Source of the DNA: Thermoprotei archaeon
Lineage (GTDB): Archaea > Thermoproteota > Thermoprotei > Thermofilales > B20-G17
NCBI GenBank assembly: GCA_003650785.1
Contig: QMRW01000069.1
Location: forward strand, 1-7,011
DNA length: 7,011 nt
Direction of reading: 5' to 3'
Shown: positions 1 to 5,955 of the stretch, one piece after another
Numbering within the stretch: position 1 is the first letter of the stretch
How the letters are laid out: each line of letters begins with the position of its first letter
The notes under the pieces: generated by a model
The model's database searches: none
The model's input: only the letters and a program-made list of their open reading frames with translations
What the model was told of the DNA's origin: nothing
Translations under genes and position numbers: made by a program

Positions 1-225
1 CTCGATCCAATAAACACCAAGATAATTGAGGATCTTATAAAATCTCTTAACAGAGAATTAACTATAGTAATAGTCACACATAATATCCAACAGGCAAAGA
101 GGATCTCGGATTTCACAGCCTTCTTACATTTAGGAAGGCTAATAGAGTATGGGCCTACACACGCTATATTCGATAACCCAAGTAATGAACTCACTCGTGA
201 TTATATTAGCGGAAGATTTGGCTGA
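1..225 (+). CDS. pstB: Phosphate ABC transporter ATP-binding protein PstB, C-terminal 74 residues
   Basis: This is the 3' end of a gene that begins before the window; frame 1 is open from base 1 to the TGA at 223-225. PstB is the cytoplasmic ATPase of the high-affinity phosphate importer (PstS binding protein, PstC/PstA permeases). The first visible residues LDP are the D-loop just after Walker B. The switch (H-loop) histidine is residue 27 of the fragment, in VIVTHNIQQA. The tail with FLHLGRLIEYGP, IFDNP and the ending GRFG is typical of PstB rather than of other ABC ATPases. The family usually has about 250 residues, so roughly 70% lies upstream. The phoU gene that often follows pstB is not found in the next 500 bases. 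Confidence 0.93.
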   Translation, partial: LDPINTKIIEDLIKSLNRELTIVIVTHNIQQAKRISDFTAFLHLGRLIEYGPTHAIFDNPSNELTRDYISGRFG

Positions 226-238
226 AAATTGGCAAATC

Positions 239-261
239 ATCTGGAGTGTTAAACTTCAGAT
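239..261 (+). terminator. Stem-loop just after pstB, possible 3'-end signal
   Basis: Bases 239-247 pair with 253-261 (9 bp including one G-U pair, loop GTTAA), beginning 13 bases after the pstB stop and followed by a short T-rich stretch (TAAGTTTT). It may help end or stabilise the phosphate-transporter mRNA. Archaeal termination depends more on T-tracts than on hairpins, so the role is inferred; only the pairing is seen. Confidence 0.35.
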
Positions 262-616
262 AAGTTTTCCCTATTCGAATCTAGGACTATAGTGAGAATA
301 CTTTCACTCATATAGTGAAGATCTTGAATCTTTACAATTCATACTATACTGATTCAGGAAGAATTTTGCCTGCGACGAGTTCTTCCTTTCATGGAAGTTA
401 CTATAGAGACCTCATTACAAAGTAGTATAAGATATACTTAGTCAGATAATTGAGAGAAATATAGACTTTAAGAAAGAGGTTTAGCTATTTTGTGTTTAAG
501 ATAATTAAAAGTGTAAAATAGTGGACTAATGGACGCATTAATATAGCTGATACGGATGACCTCTACCAATGCAATAATGTTTCGGATAAAGTACATGGTA
601 AATTTTCAGGTGAATA

Positions 617-674
617 CTTTCGCTATCTAAAAAGTATTAAAAGATCGAATCTCTAGAGTTTTCAGATAGCAAAG
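617..674. repeat. Long imperfect inverted repeat (58 bases)
   Basis: The left arm 617-632 (CTTTCGCTATCTAAAA) and right arm 659-674 (TTTTCAGATAGCAAAG) pair over 15 positions (4 + 7 + 4 bp) with a single-base bulge on each side. The loop contains the 8-base palindrome CTCTAGAG at 651-658. It lies about 45 bases upstream of a TATA box. It could be a small structured RNA, a regulator site or the remains of a miniature element. No second copy is seen in the window. Confidence 0.45.
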
Positions 675-718
675 AGCTCAAGCACTGTGGATATGAATAA
701 TAGGGCGTTCACGAGCAA

Positions 719-727
719 TTTTTATAT
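719..727 (+). promoter_or_regulatory. Archaeal TATA box for the small membrane protein gene
   Basis: TTTTTATAT is centred about 26 bases before the ATG at 750, the usual archaeal distance from TATA box to transcription start. There is no Shine-Dalgarno-like sequence before the ATG. The mRNA is therefore probably leaderless, starting at or within a base or two of the start codon. This spacing also supports 750 as the true start. Confidence 0.6.
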
Positions 728-749
728 TGTCTAACAGGGTACTCTACTG

Positions 750-992
750 ATGATTGTGTTAAATGAAGTACTCATTGGACTACTAGGGCTCTTCATAACC
801 CTCATTATTCAAGCGATATTACTAGCATATTGGCTAGGTAAAAAATTTACACGAATAGATGAGAGATTCATACGAGTAGATCAAAGGTTAGAGAGAATTC
901 TTCATGTTCTGTCGGATGGAGAGTTCATTCATTATCTAGTATACGTCAATAATTGCTTCCTCATAAAATTATGTAGTAAGGTTAATTATTAA
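750..992 (+). CDS. Small membrane-anchored coiled-coil protein, possibly truncated
   Basis: An 80-residue protein. Residues about 3-30 form one hydrophobic helix (IGLLGLFITLIIQAILLAYW). It is followed by a basic stop-transfer (GKK) and a short heptad-like coil, FTRIDERFIRVDQRLERI, with repeated ID/VD-R-F/L spacing. Small thermophilic archaeal proteins with one membrane helix and repeats of the type RIDERF are common, usually with a longer coil; their function is unknown. The tail after residue 52 (LSDGEFIHYLVYVNNCF and on) is less regular, so the gene may be a shortened or eroded family member. The start is supported by the TATA box at 719-727. The next gene begins 23 bases downstream. Confidence 0.6.
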   Translation: MIVLNEVLIGLLGLFITLIIQAILLAYWLGKKFTRIDERFIRVDQRLERILHVLSDGEFIHYLVYVNNCFLIKLCSKVNY

Positions 993-994
993 AG
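986..994 (+). promoter_or_regulatory. Possible TATA box for the glycoside hydrolase gene
   Basis: TTATTAAAG overlaps the stop codon of the small membrane protein gene and is centred 25 bases before the GTG at 1015. This would allow a leaderless transcript from that GTG. The whole area is AT-rich, so chance matches are likely; a second candidate (GAATAAATAA, 1001-1010) would suit the in-frame ATG at 1036. Confidence 0.3.
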
Positions 995-1014
995 TTTCTC
1001 GAATAAATAATTGG

Positions 1015-3285
1015 GTGGTAGCCATTTCTAAGTTGATGTTAGTTATTATGTTCATATATTTGATTATTGTGCCCTGGGTAATGCTTCATGGGTATGTGAT
1101 TTCTTTTAAGAATATTAGGATAATATTGCATGAGAATGGTGTATTAGATATTATAAGTAACAATGTTAAAGCCTCTGGATTTGGCTTAGCTTGTTGGTCT
1201 AAAAATTGGAGTGGTTTTACTCATCAATTGACATGGCCTAGAGGAAGTTTAGTAAAAATTGAAAATAAGTCTATTGTTAAGGGGAACGTAACATGTTATG
1301 GTGGGGTTCTAAGTTATATTATCAGAGTATCTTCATGTAGTAGTAATGTGGTTCTCTTGGAAGTGAAGGTCTTTACATTATCAAAAATATTTATTCAAGG
1401 TCTTGTATGGGGTAGTTGGAATTTACTGGTGAAGGATTTTGCTAATCGTGTTGTAATCATTTATAAGAACGTGGTCTCTGAGGAAACTAGGTTTCCCTTG
1501 AAGAAATTAAAGTCGCGTATAATATATAGCTACCATGCTCATGATAAAGGACTAATGATTGCTGTTGCAATACCGTCTATGAAACTTTTATTTGTTCCTA
1601 TTAATGTGAGTGGCTTTAGTATTGAAGATGAAAGATTTTGGGGATCTAATTCATATTCTATAAGGTTTTGGATGGAAACAAGCATACAAGATCCTTTTAT
1701 TTCTTCTTTTAAATTATTAATAATAAGCTATGATAAAAACCTAGATTTAATAATCAGAGCTTTGAGGTTTCTCTTTTTTTCAAATTATAATGAAACTTTA
1801 TTTAAATTAATTTCTAAGGGTAAGTTTGAAGAAGTTGTTAGAATGGGTGAGGTTATGTGGAGGGTAAGAGTTAATCGTACTTTTCCATGGCTTAGGGTTA
1901 AGGATTTCTATATAATTGATGATGAAGGGTACTATGTTTTGTTAAGAGGTGCTAATTATATGGGAATGGAATTTGGTTGGTTTGGTCATTCCGAGGAGGA
2001 TTTTAAAAAGATGGCTTCATGGGGCTTTAATGTAGTAAGAATTCCGATAGGCTGGGCTTATATAGAACCTGAACCAGGCGTTATTAACGAAGATTATCTA
2101 AAATTAATTGATAGAGTTATTTCATGGGCTAAGAAGTATGGTCTCTATGCAGTCTTAGACATGCATCAATGGAGGTGGAGTAAGAAATATAAAGGTTGTG
2201 GAATGCCAGATTGGATAGTGCCCGATGCAAGTGATTATCTTGAAGCATCTGTGAAATTTTTCACAAACAAAACTTTATGGGAAAAATTTGCAAGAGTATG
2301 GAAAATTTTAGCAGAGAGGTATAAGAATGAATCGGCAATAGCTGCTTATGATATATTTAATGAACCCATGCCTAAATATGATATCATGTCAAAAAGTGAT
2401 TTCCTTAGATATGTTGAGGAATTTTATAAATATATAATTTCTAAAATAAGGAAAGTCGATAAAAAGCATATAGTAATGTACATGCCTATATGGGGAGGGG
2501 ATTTAGAAGGCACTCCGTTCATCAGAGATTATAATGTTGTTTTGACGGTTCATTATTATGTAGGAGGAACTTGGGATGGTAAAACTGGTTATGAGAAGGT
2601 AACTTTTGAAGAGCTTAGAAGTGCGGTCAAAGTAGCCGTTAACTTAGCTAAAGAGAGAGGAGTTCCTTTATGGATAGGGGAGTTCGGGGTTGGGAGTTCG
2701 GCATATAAAGCTCATGAATGGGCAAGGGATGTGGTGAAATGCTTTGATGAATACTGTATTGGATATGCTTGGTGGACGTTTTGGAGAAATAAGGATAGAT
2801 TTGGTTTATTATATCCAGATGGGAGAGAAAAGGAGCATATTCTAATAGTGCTTGATAGACCTTATATAAGAAGAACTACTGTTCCCATAATTAGCATGAT
2901 GTTTAATTTAGAGACAAAAGAATTTGAAGCTATTTTAAATACAAAGGATGTGAGTAATTTTAAGGCTGAAATTTATATTCCTTCAAGACATTATCAAAAC
3001 TTCACAGTAACATGTAAAGCTAATGGTTTAGTTATTGAAGTGAAGTCAAGATTTGATAGAAAGACTAGATTGCTTTATATTGAAGCAGAGAATATGAAAG
3101 CAAATAAGGTAACTATTAAAATTTCACCAACAAAGCCAATAAAGATAAAGAAAGAGGCTTTTCCACGAAAATATATAAAATCCTTAATTATTTTGCTTAG
3201 TATTCTGGCTCCAGTAATAATGCTAATAATAATTTCATACATTCTGAAAAGAGTATATGCCAAAGTCTTAGTCCCTAAAGATTAA
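1015..3285 (+). CDS. Membrane-anchored GH5 glycoside hydrolase, endoglycoceramidase-like
   Basis: A 756-residue, probably surface-exposed enzyme. Residues about 8-25 form an N-terminal signal anchor. Residues about 27-285 are an unrecognised beta-rich domain. Residues about 297-610 are a GH5 TIM barrel, and 615-705 match the beta-sandwich found behind endoglycoceramidase barrels. A second membrane helix lies at about 721-744 with a short basic tail. Visible GH5 residues are R342 (NVVRIPIGW), H384 (LDMHQW), the acid/base E450 (DIFNEP), H513 and Y515 (TVHYY), the nucleophile E556 (WIGEFGVG) and W586/W587. All look intact, so retaining glycosidase activity is expected. DMHQ followed by GCGMPDW, and RPYIRRTTVP then IYIPSRHY, resemble endoglycoceramidases more than cellulases. 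Nine N-glycosylation sequons fit an outside location. The start is taken as GTG 1015; ATG 1036 is the alternative but would cut into the anchor. The substrate is not known. Confidence 0.85.
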   Translation: MVAISKLMLVIMFIYLIIVPWVMLHGYVISFKNIRIILHENGVLDIISNNVKASGFGLACWSKNWSGFTHQLTWPRGSLVKIENKSIVKGNVTCYGGVLSYIIRVSSCSSNVVLLEVKVFTLSKIFIQGLVWGSWNLLVKDFANRVVIIYKNVVSEETRFPLKKLKSRIIYSYHAHDKGLMIAVAIPSMKLLFVPINVSGFSIEDERFWGSNSYSIRFWMETSIQDPFISSFKLLIISYDKNLDLIIRALRFLFFSNYNETLFKLISKGKFEEVVRMGEVMWRVRVNRTFPWLRVKDFYIIDDEGYYVLLRGANYMGMEFGWFGHSEEDFKKMASWGFNVVRIPIGWAYIEPEPGVINEDYLKLIDRVISWAKKYGLYAVLDMHQWRWSKKYKGCGMPDWIVPDASDYLEASVKFFTNKTLWEKFARVWKILAERYKNESAIAAYDIFNEPMPKYDIMSKSDFLRYVEEFYKYIISKIRKVDKKHIVMYMPIWGGDLEGTPFIRDYNVVLTVHYYVGGTWDGKTGYEKVTFEELRSAVKVAVNLAKERGVPLWIGEFGVGSSAYKAHEWARDVVKCFDEYCIGYAWWTFWRNKDRFGLLYPDGREKEHILIVLDRPYIRRTTVPIISMMFNLETKEFEAILNTKDVSNFKAEIYIPSRHYQNFTVTCKANGLVIEVKSRFDRKTRLLYIEAENMKANKVTIKISPTKPIKIKKEAFPRKYIKSLIILLSILAPVIMLIIISYILKRVYAKVLVPKD

Positions 3286-3298
3286 GAATCTAAAATTT

Positions 3299-3311
3299 CA
3301 TATAAAGAGGT
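3299..3311 (+). promoter_or_regulatory. TATA-like box and GAGGT motif before the acetamidase reading frame
   Basis: CATATAAAG (3299-3307) is followed by GAGGT (3307-3311), which touches the ATG at 3312. The GAGGT looks like a Shine-Dalgarno core but sits unusually close to the ATG. Only 26 bases separate this gene from the glycoside hydrolase stop, so read-through from upstream is as likely as a separate promoter. Confidence 0.3.
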
Positions 3312-4122
3312 ATGAGAAAGATTATTATACCCTCAATATATAGATTTTTAGTTTTTCAAAAGAGAATAAACCCGTAGCCAAGGTAAATCCTGGAGATTTA
3401 GTTATTTTTGAGGTTAAAGATCGTTTTAACGGACAAGTAGACCTAGTCAAGGATTTTATTGATCTTGAAAAAATTGATAGAAGTAGGGTTAATCCTGCTA
3501 TGGGTCCTGTATGGATAAACGGAACTAAGCCTGGCATGACATTAGTTGTTCATATAATTGATATACAAGTTCATGCTAAGGGTTTTATCAAGAAGTGGAT
3601 CGTACCCATTGAGAAAGGAGTAATAAACTTTCACGGTTTTAAGATTAATATTAAGCTAGTTATAGGGGTAATAGGAGTGGCTCAAGCTGAAGGAAATATT
3701 CCAGGAGATCATGGTGGCAATTTAGATGGTTCGGACATTACTATAGGTTCCAAGGTTTATTTACCTATACAAGTTGAGGGCGCTTTATTTGGTGTTGGAG
3801 ATGCTCACGCGATTCAAGGAGATGGTGAAGTGGGGGTCAAGGTCTTGAAATATCTGCAAAGGTCATTATCAAATTTAAATTACTTCCTCATTTAATATTA
3901 CCAAAGGTTATTGTAGAGAGCAATGGTATAATTTCAATATTGGTTTCTTCAAGAAGTTTAGACGAAGCCTCTCGAGAGACTGTTAATTGGGTTGTTAAGT
4001 TAATTGGAAAAAGTCTAGGAATTGATGAGGAAAAGGCTATAGCTTTATTAAGTATGGTTTCCAATTTAAAGATTTCTCAAATAGTAAATCCACTAAAGAC
4101 TATAAGATTAGCTAATTCCTAA
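3312..4122 (+). pseudogene. Acetamidase/formamidase, split by two single-base frameshifts
   Basis: FmdA/AmdA-family amidases release ammonia from formamide or acetamide in the cytoplasm. Three frames together give about 270 residues, slightly short of the usual 300. The first frame, from ATG 3312, gives MRKIIIPSIYRF. The second, about 3350-3836, carries FSKENKPVAKVNPGD, VNPAMGPVWI, VIGVIGVA, PGDHGGNLDG and the GDAHAIQGDGEV motif. The third, 3835-4122, gives GQGLEISAKV, SSRSLDEASRE and the family ending LKISQIVNPLKTIR. Each junction lacks one base in a run: T5 at 3345-3349 and G5 at 3832-3836. No in-frame stop occurs inside any segment, so the breaks are recent, a sequencing error, or recoding. 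As written it cannot give a full enzyme. It lies 26 bases after the glycoside hydrolase gene and shares its AT-rich codon style. Confidence 0.85.
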
Positions 4123-4126
4123 AAAA

Positions 4127-4149
4127 TACTTAAAGAGAATTTTTAAGTA
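4127..4149. terminator. Hairpin between convergent genes, possible bidirectional terminator
   Basis: TACTTAAA (4127-4134) pairs perfectly with TTTAAGTA (4142-4149) around a 7-base loop, with A and T runs on both sides. It lies between the acetamidase stop at 4122 and the end of the convergent minus-strand reading frame at 4158, where a terminator for both strands would be expected. Confidence 0.45.
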
Positions 4150-4157
4150 ACTTCTAC

Positions 4158-4499
4158 CTAATTAGGTGTTGAAACGAAATTGCCGTTACCATAAAATGTT
4201 TGATTATATAATTTTCTCTTAGGCTTGTAAACTTTTCCTTTAATTCTTTTATCTTGGGTGTATACTATTAAGTAATTCTCATTCCAAACTATAACTTCAT
4301 CTCTAAGTTCTGAACCGTCTCCTATCCAATTAACTAGTATCCATCCATGAACTTCTCCAAACTTAGCATATATTAAGCCACCATTAAGATTGAATAAGAA
4401 TTGATTTAACCCACACCAATAAGCTTGAGCACAGATTAGGGGTTCTTTACTATGATGAACCGCTAAGTCATGACATACCAGGAGCGAGAATCTTCTCAC
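4158..4499 (-). CDS. Hypothetical protein, probably truncated remnant
   Basis: A 113-codon reading frame of unknown function. From about residue 18 it looks like genuine protein: CAQAYWCGLNQFLFN, GGLIYAKFGEVHGWILVNW, LRDEVIVWNENYLIVY, then a basic tail (KGKVYKPKRK). C23 or C29, H51 in HGWILV and a following acidic region (D61, D67) faintly recall the Cys-His-Asp order of transglutaminase-like proteins, but no family signature is clear and I do not assign one. The only upstream start in frame is a GTG at 4497-4499, which lies inside the 18-base palindrome at 4493-4510. The first 17 residues look unlike a natural N-terminus, so the 5' part may have been lost. It converges on the acetamidase and shares its AT-rich codon style. 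Confidence 0.4.
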   Translation of the reverse strand: MRRFSLLVCHDLAVHHSKEPLICAQAYWCGLNQFLFNLNGGLIYAKFGEVHGWILVNWIGDGSELRDEVIVWNENYLIVYTQDKRIKGKVYKPKRKLYNQTFYGNGNFVSTPN

Positions 4500-4510
4500 T
4501 TAAGTGAGAA
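4493..4510. repeat. Perfect 18-base palindrome
   Basis: TTCTCACTTAAGTGAGAA is its own reverse complement over all 18 bases. It sits exactly at the 5' edge of the minus-strand 113-codon frame and marks a change from AT-rich coding-like sequence to less structured sequence. Possible roles are a binding site for a dimeric regulator, or the junction of an insertion or rearrangement. A core of it (AGTGAGAAT) recurs at 289-297 in the pstB downstream region. Confidence 0.6.
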
Positions 4511-4909
4511 TGTGTCAAGGTCGTATTCCCAATGTTTTCACGGCAACGGCAACTCTCGTTATCGCTATAATCATGGCCTCTGTCCTCATATCCCTTGTAT
4601 AGAATTAAGTAGGCCTACATGGTAACTGTCCTCTTTCACTTTTACCAGCATCATTGTATATAGTGATAGGTTTGATGCCATAGAAGTGGAGTATTACAGT
4701 ATTATCGTCAAATCCTCGGAAGTGATGAAGTAGTCCTTGAGATTTCTAGCTCGATCGTGAACGAATCGCACTTAGTTCGTTTCATCCATCTATGTCATAC
4801 TAAGAAGCTTAAAGAAGAATAATCCATTTAAAAAGAATAGCTGATAGTAAGCTCAAAATCAGATCAGTGATGCCAGAGTGTGCTAAGCTTTAATTATGAT
4901 ATGTAACGT
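4511..4909. other. Region without a convincing gene
   Basis: About 400 bases with only short coding-like pieces. On the plus strand a frame open from about 4676 to 4818 reads like protein (for example DEVVLEISSSIVNESHLVRF) but has no start. A partly overlapping plus frame contains SDRFDAIEVEYYSIIVKS. On the minus strand a 24-codon stretch lies at about 4525-4596. A hairpin of 7 bp (AACGAA/TTCGTT core) lies at about 4759-4781. These could be remains of one eroded gene, but no family is recognisable and I annotate none. Confidence 0.4.
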
Positions 4910-5692
4910 TTAGGTGCGAGTCTTTCTTCCAATAATTATTGTAACTTGCTTAGGTTTATCAAACACCCAGAATTTCTTTGGGATTTTAAAAGGAAGTTCT
5001 TTAAAACCAAAGTACTTCATGACCTCCTCCTCACTCATATACCACCTGAAGCTCCGCTGAGTAATTTTTAATATTTTAAATCCAATATTCTCTAAAGCCA
5101 TTAGAACGGTCTTCCTACTTAGAATGGTCTCCTTCTCTTCTCCGTAAGACCTTCCTTTCTTTCTATAGAGTTCATATAAGCTCTTCAATTTCCTTCGAAT
5201 CTCTCTTGGAAAGTCCTCCTCAAAAGGTTCAACTATTAGTAACTTCGCTTTACTTCTCATAATTTTCCAACAATTCCTGAATAATCTCTCAATATCAGAG
5301 TATTTTTCGCATATATTTCCAAGTGCCATGAAAAGAACTATATGGTCTACTTTCTCCTTAATATGCATGTTTAAGGCATCCATTTCATAAAACTTGCAGT
5401 TTTTAACTCCAATTAGTCTAGAAATTTCCTCAGCTTCTCGTGCCTCAAAAAGGTCTATTCCTATGAAATTAACACTAGGATACTTAAGTGCATTTTGTAT
5501 TGAGAACCATCCATCTCCACAACCTATATCTAATACTTTATCACCAGGTTTTAAGTCAAGCATTTCTGAGACCACTATCCTAAATCCATCCATCCATACG
5601 TATTCCCAATTCTGATTAGTTACATGATTAGCGAACTTTGTAGATTTCAGCTTCTCTTTTATAGTCTCACCGATAGTTCGAATAGTGCTCAT
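4910..5692 (-). CDS. Class I SAM-dependent methyltransferase
   Basis: A complete 260-residue soluble protein with a Rossmann-type methyltransferase core. Motif I VLDIGCGDGWFSI (residues 53-65) binds S-adenosylmethionine. D80 in FIGIDLFEA would bind the ribose hydroxyls, and D105 in YEMDALN is at the position that contacts the adenine. The strand VDHIVLFMALGN (115-126) and LLIVEPFEEDF (151-161) follow in the usual order. Residues 1-45 are helical with Trp/Tyr (WEYVWMDGF), and the C-terminal part (about 165-260) is charged with a final strand VTIIIGRK. The layout resembles UbiE/methyltransferase-11-type enzymes acting on small molecules or lipids; the substrate cannot be read from the sequence. 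ATG 5692 is supported by the TATA-like box about 27 bases upstream. It is transcribed alone, divergently from the PaREP1-like gene. Confidence 0.88.
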   Translation of the reverse strand: MSTIRTIGETIKEKLKSTKFANHVTNQNWEYVWMDGFRIVVSEMLDLKPGDKVLDIGCGDGWFSIQNALKYPSVNFIGIDLFEAREAEEISRLIGVKNCKFYEMDALNMHIKEKVDHIVLFMALGNICEKYSDIERLFRNCWKIMRSKAKLLIVEPFEEDFPREIRRKLKSLYELYRKKGRSYGEEKETILSRKTVLMALENIGFKILKITQRSFRWYMSEEEVMKYFGFKELPFKIPKKFWVFDKPKQVTIIIGRKTRT

Positions 5693-5713
5693 AATATGTC
5701 AATAAGATCCCGG

Positions 5714-5725
5714 TTAAAATTTAAA
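5714..5725 (-). promoter_or_regulatory. TATA-like box for the methyltransferase gene
   Basis: Read on the minus strand, TTTAAATTTTAA is centred about 27 bases before the ATG at 5692. No Shine-Dalgarno-like motif precedes that ATG, which suggests a leaderless transcript. Confidence 0.5.
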
Positions 5726-5844
5726 GGTTTGCATGATCTTAGGATTCTTAAGCATTAGTCTCCACATATTAACAAGTAGAATGAGATGTTAGAATTAGAT
5801 TGTAGTATAAAGGACTAGGTTCATATCCCTGCTGCTCAATCTTC

Positions 5845-5868
5845 TTTAAACACGCATACGTGTTTAAA
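5845..5868. repeat. Perfect inverted repeat between divergent genes, possible operator
   Basis: TTTAAACACG (5845-5854) and CGTGTTTAAA (5859-5868) are exact reverse complements around the 4-base spacer CATA. It lies about 40 bases upstream of the TATA box of the PaREP1-like gene and about 120 bases upstream of the methyltransferase promoter. A binding site for a dimeric DNA-binding protein is the simplest reading; a hairpin in a transcript is the alternative. There is no T-run after it to suggest a terminator. Confidence 0.55.
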
Positions 5869-5909
5869 ATGCCAAAGGTTCACTATTACTTGGAGGGGGA
5901 GGGAAAGAA

Positions 5910-5918
5910 ATTTTTATC
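5910..5918 (+). promoter_or_regulatory. TATA box and weak ribosome site for the PaREP1-like gene
   Basis: ATTTTTATC, preceded by a purine-rich stretch (GGGAAAGAA) that could serve as the BRE, predicts a transcript start near 5938-5940. GAGATGA at 5943-5949 is one base off GAGGTGA and stands 6 bases before the ATG at 5956, a good spacing. The earlier ATG at 5946 opens only a 9-codon frame and is unlikely to be the start. Confidence 0.5.
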
Positions 5919-5955
5919 AGCATAAGTTCTTATCGTATTTTAGAGATGAATCTTT

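Larger units (their letters stand above)
226..749. other. Gene-poor intergenic region after pstB
   Basis: No convincing gene is seen on either strand in these 524 bases. The longest coding-like stretch is a plus-strand frame open from about 523 to the TAG at 654-656 with no start codon, which could be debris. The visible structure is the stem-loop at 239-261, an imperfect inverted repeat at 617-674, and the promoter of the next gene at 719-727. No PhoU-like sequence was recognised. Confidence 0.5.

Noticed and set aside
3075..3537. Minus-strand frames of 62 and 70 codons
   Set aside because: They overlap the hydrolase C-terminal membrane helix and the acetamidase on the opposite strand, and their sequences are mirror artefacts of those genes.
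3500..3895. A separate 131-residue gene starting at ATG 3500
   Set aside because: Family similarity runs upstream of this ATG to about 3350, and its last 17 codons are out-of-frame sequence after the G5 break.
3940..4122. A separate 60-residue gene
   Set aside because: It continues the acetamidase family sequence upstream of its ATG in the same frame (GQGLEISAKV onward), so it is the 3' segment of the broken gene.
4510..4602. Plus-strand 30-codon frame with a hydrophobic stretch (ATLVIAIIMASVLISLV)
   Set aside because: Very short, its ATG overlaps the palindrome, the opposite strand is equally open here, and no family is recognisable.
4720..4760. C/D-box guide RNA suggested by GTGATGA at about 4722
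   Set aside because: No CTGA D box at a suitable distance and no convincing C' or D' pair; the same holds for ATGATGA near 4452.
5394..5615. Plus-strand 73-codon frame
   Set aside because: It lies wholly inside the methyltransferase on the opposite strand and has no promoter or family features.
5776..5836. tRNA-like T-loop (GGTTCATATCCC) and weakly pairing ends
   Set aside because: The T-stem does not pair, no D-arm or anticodon arm can be built, and the span is too short.
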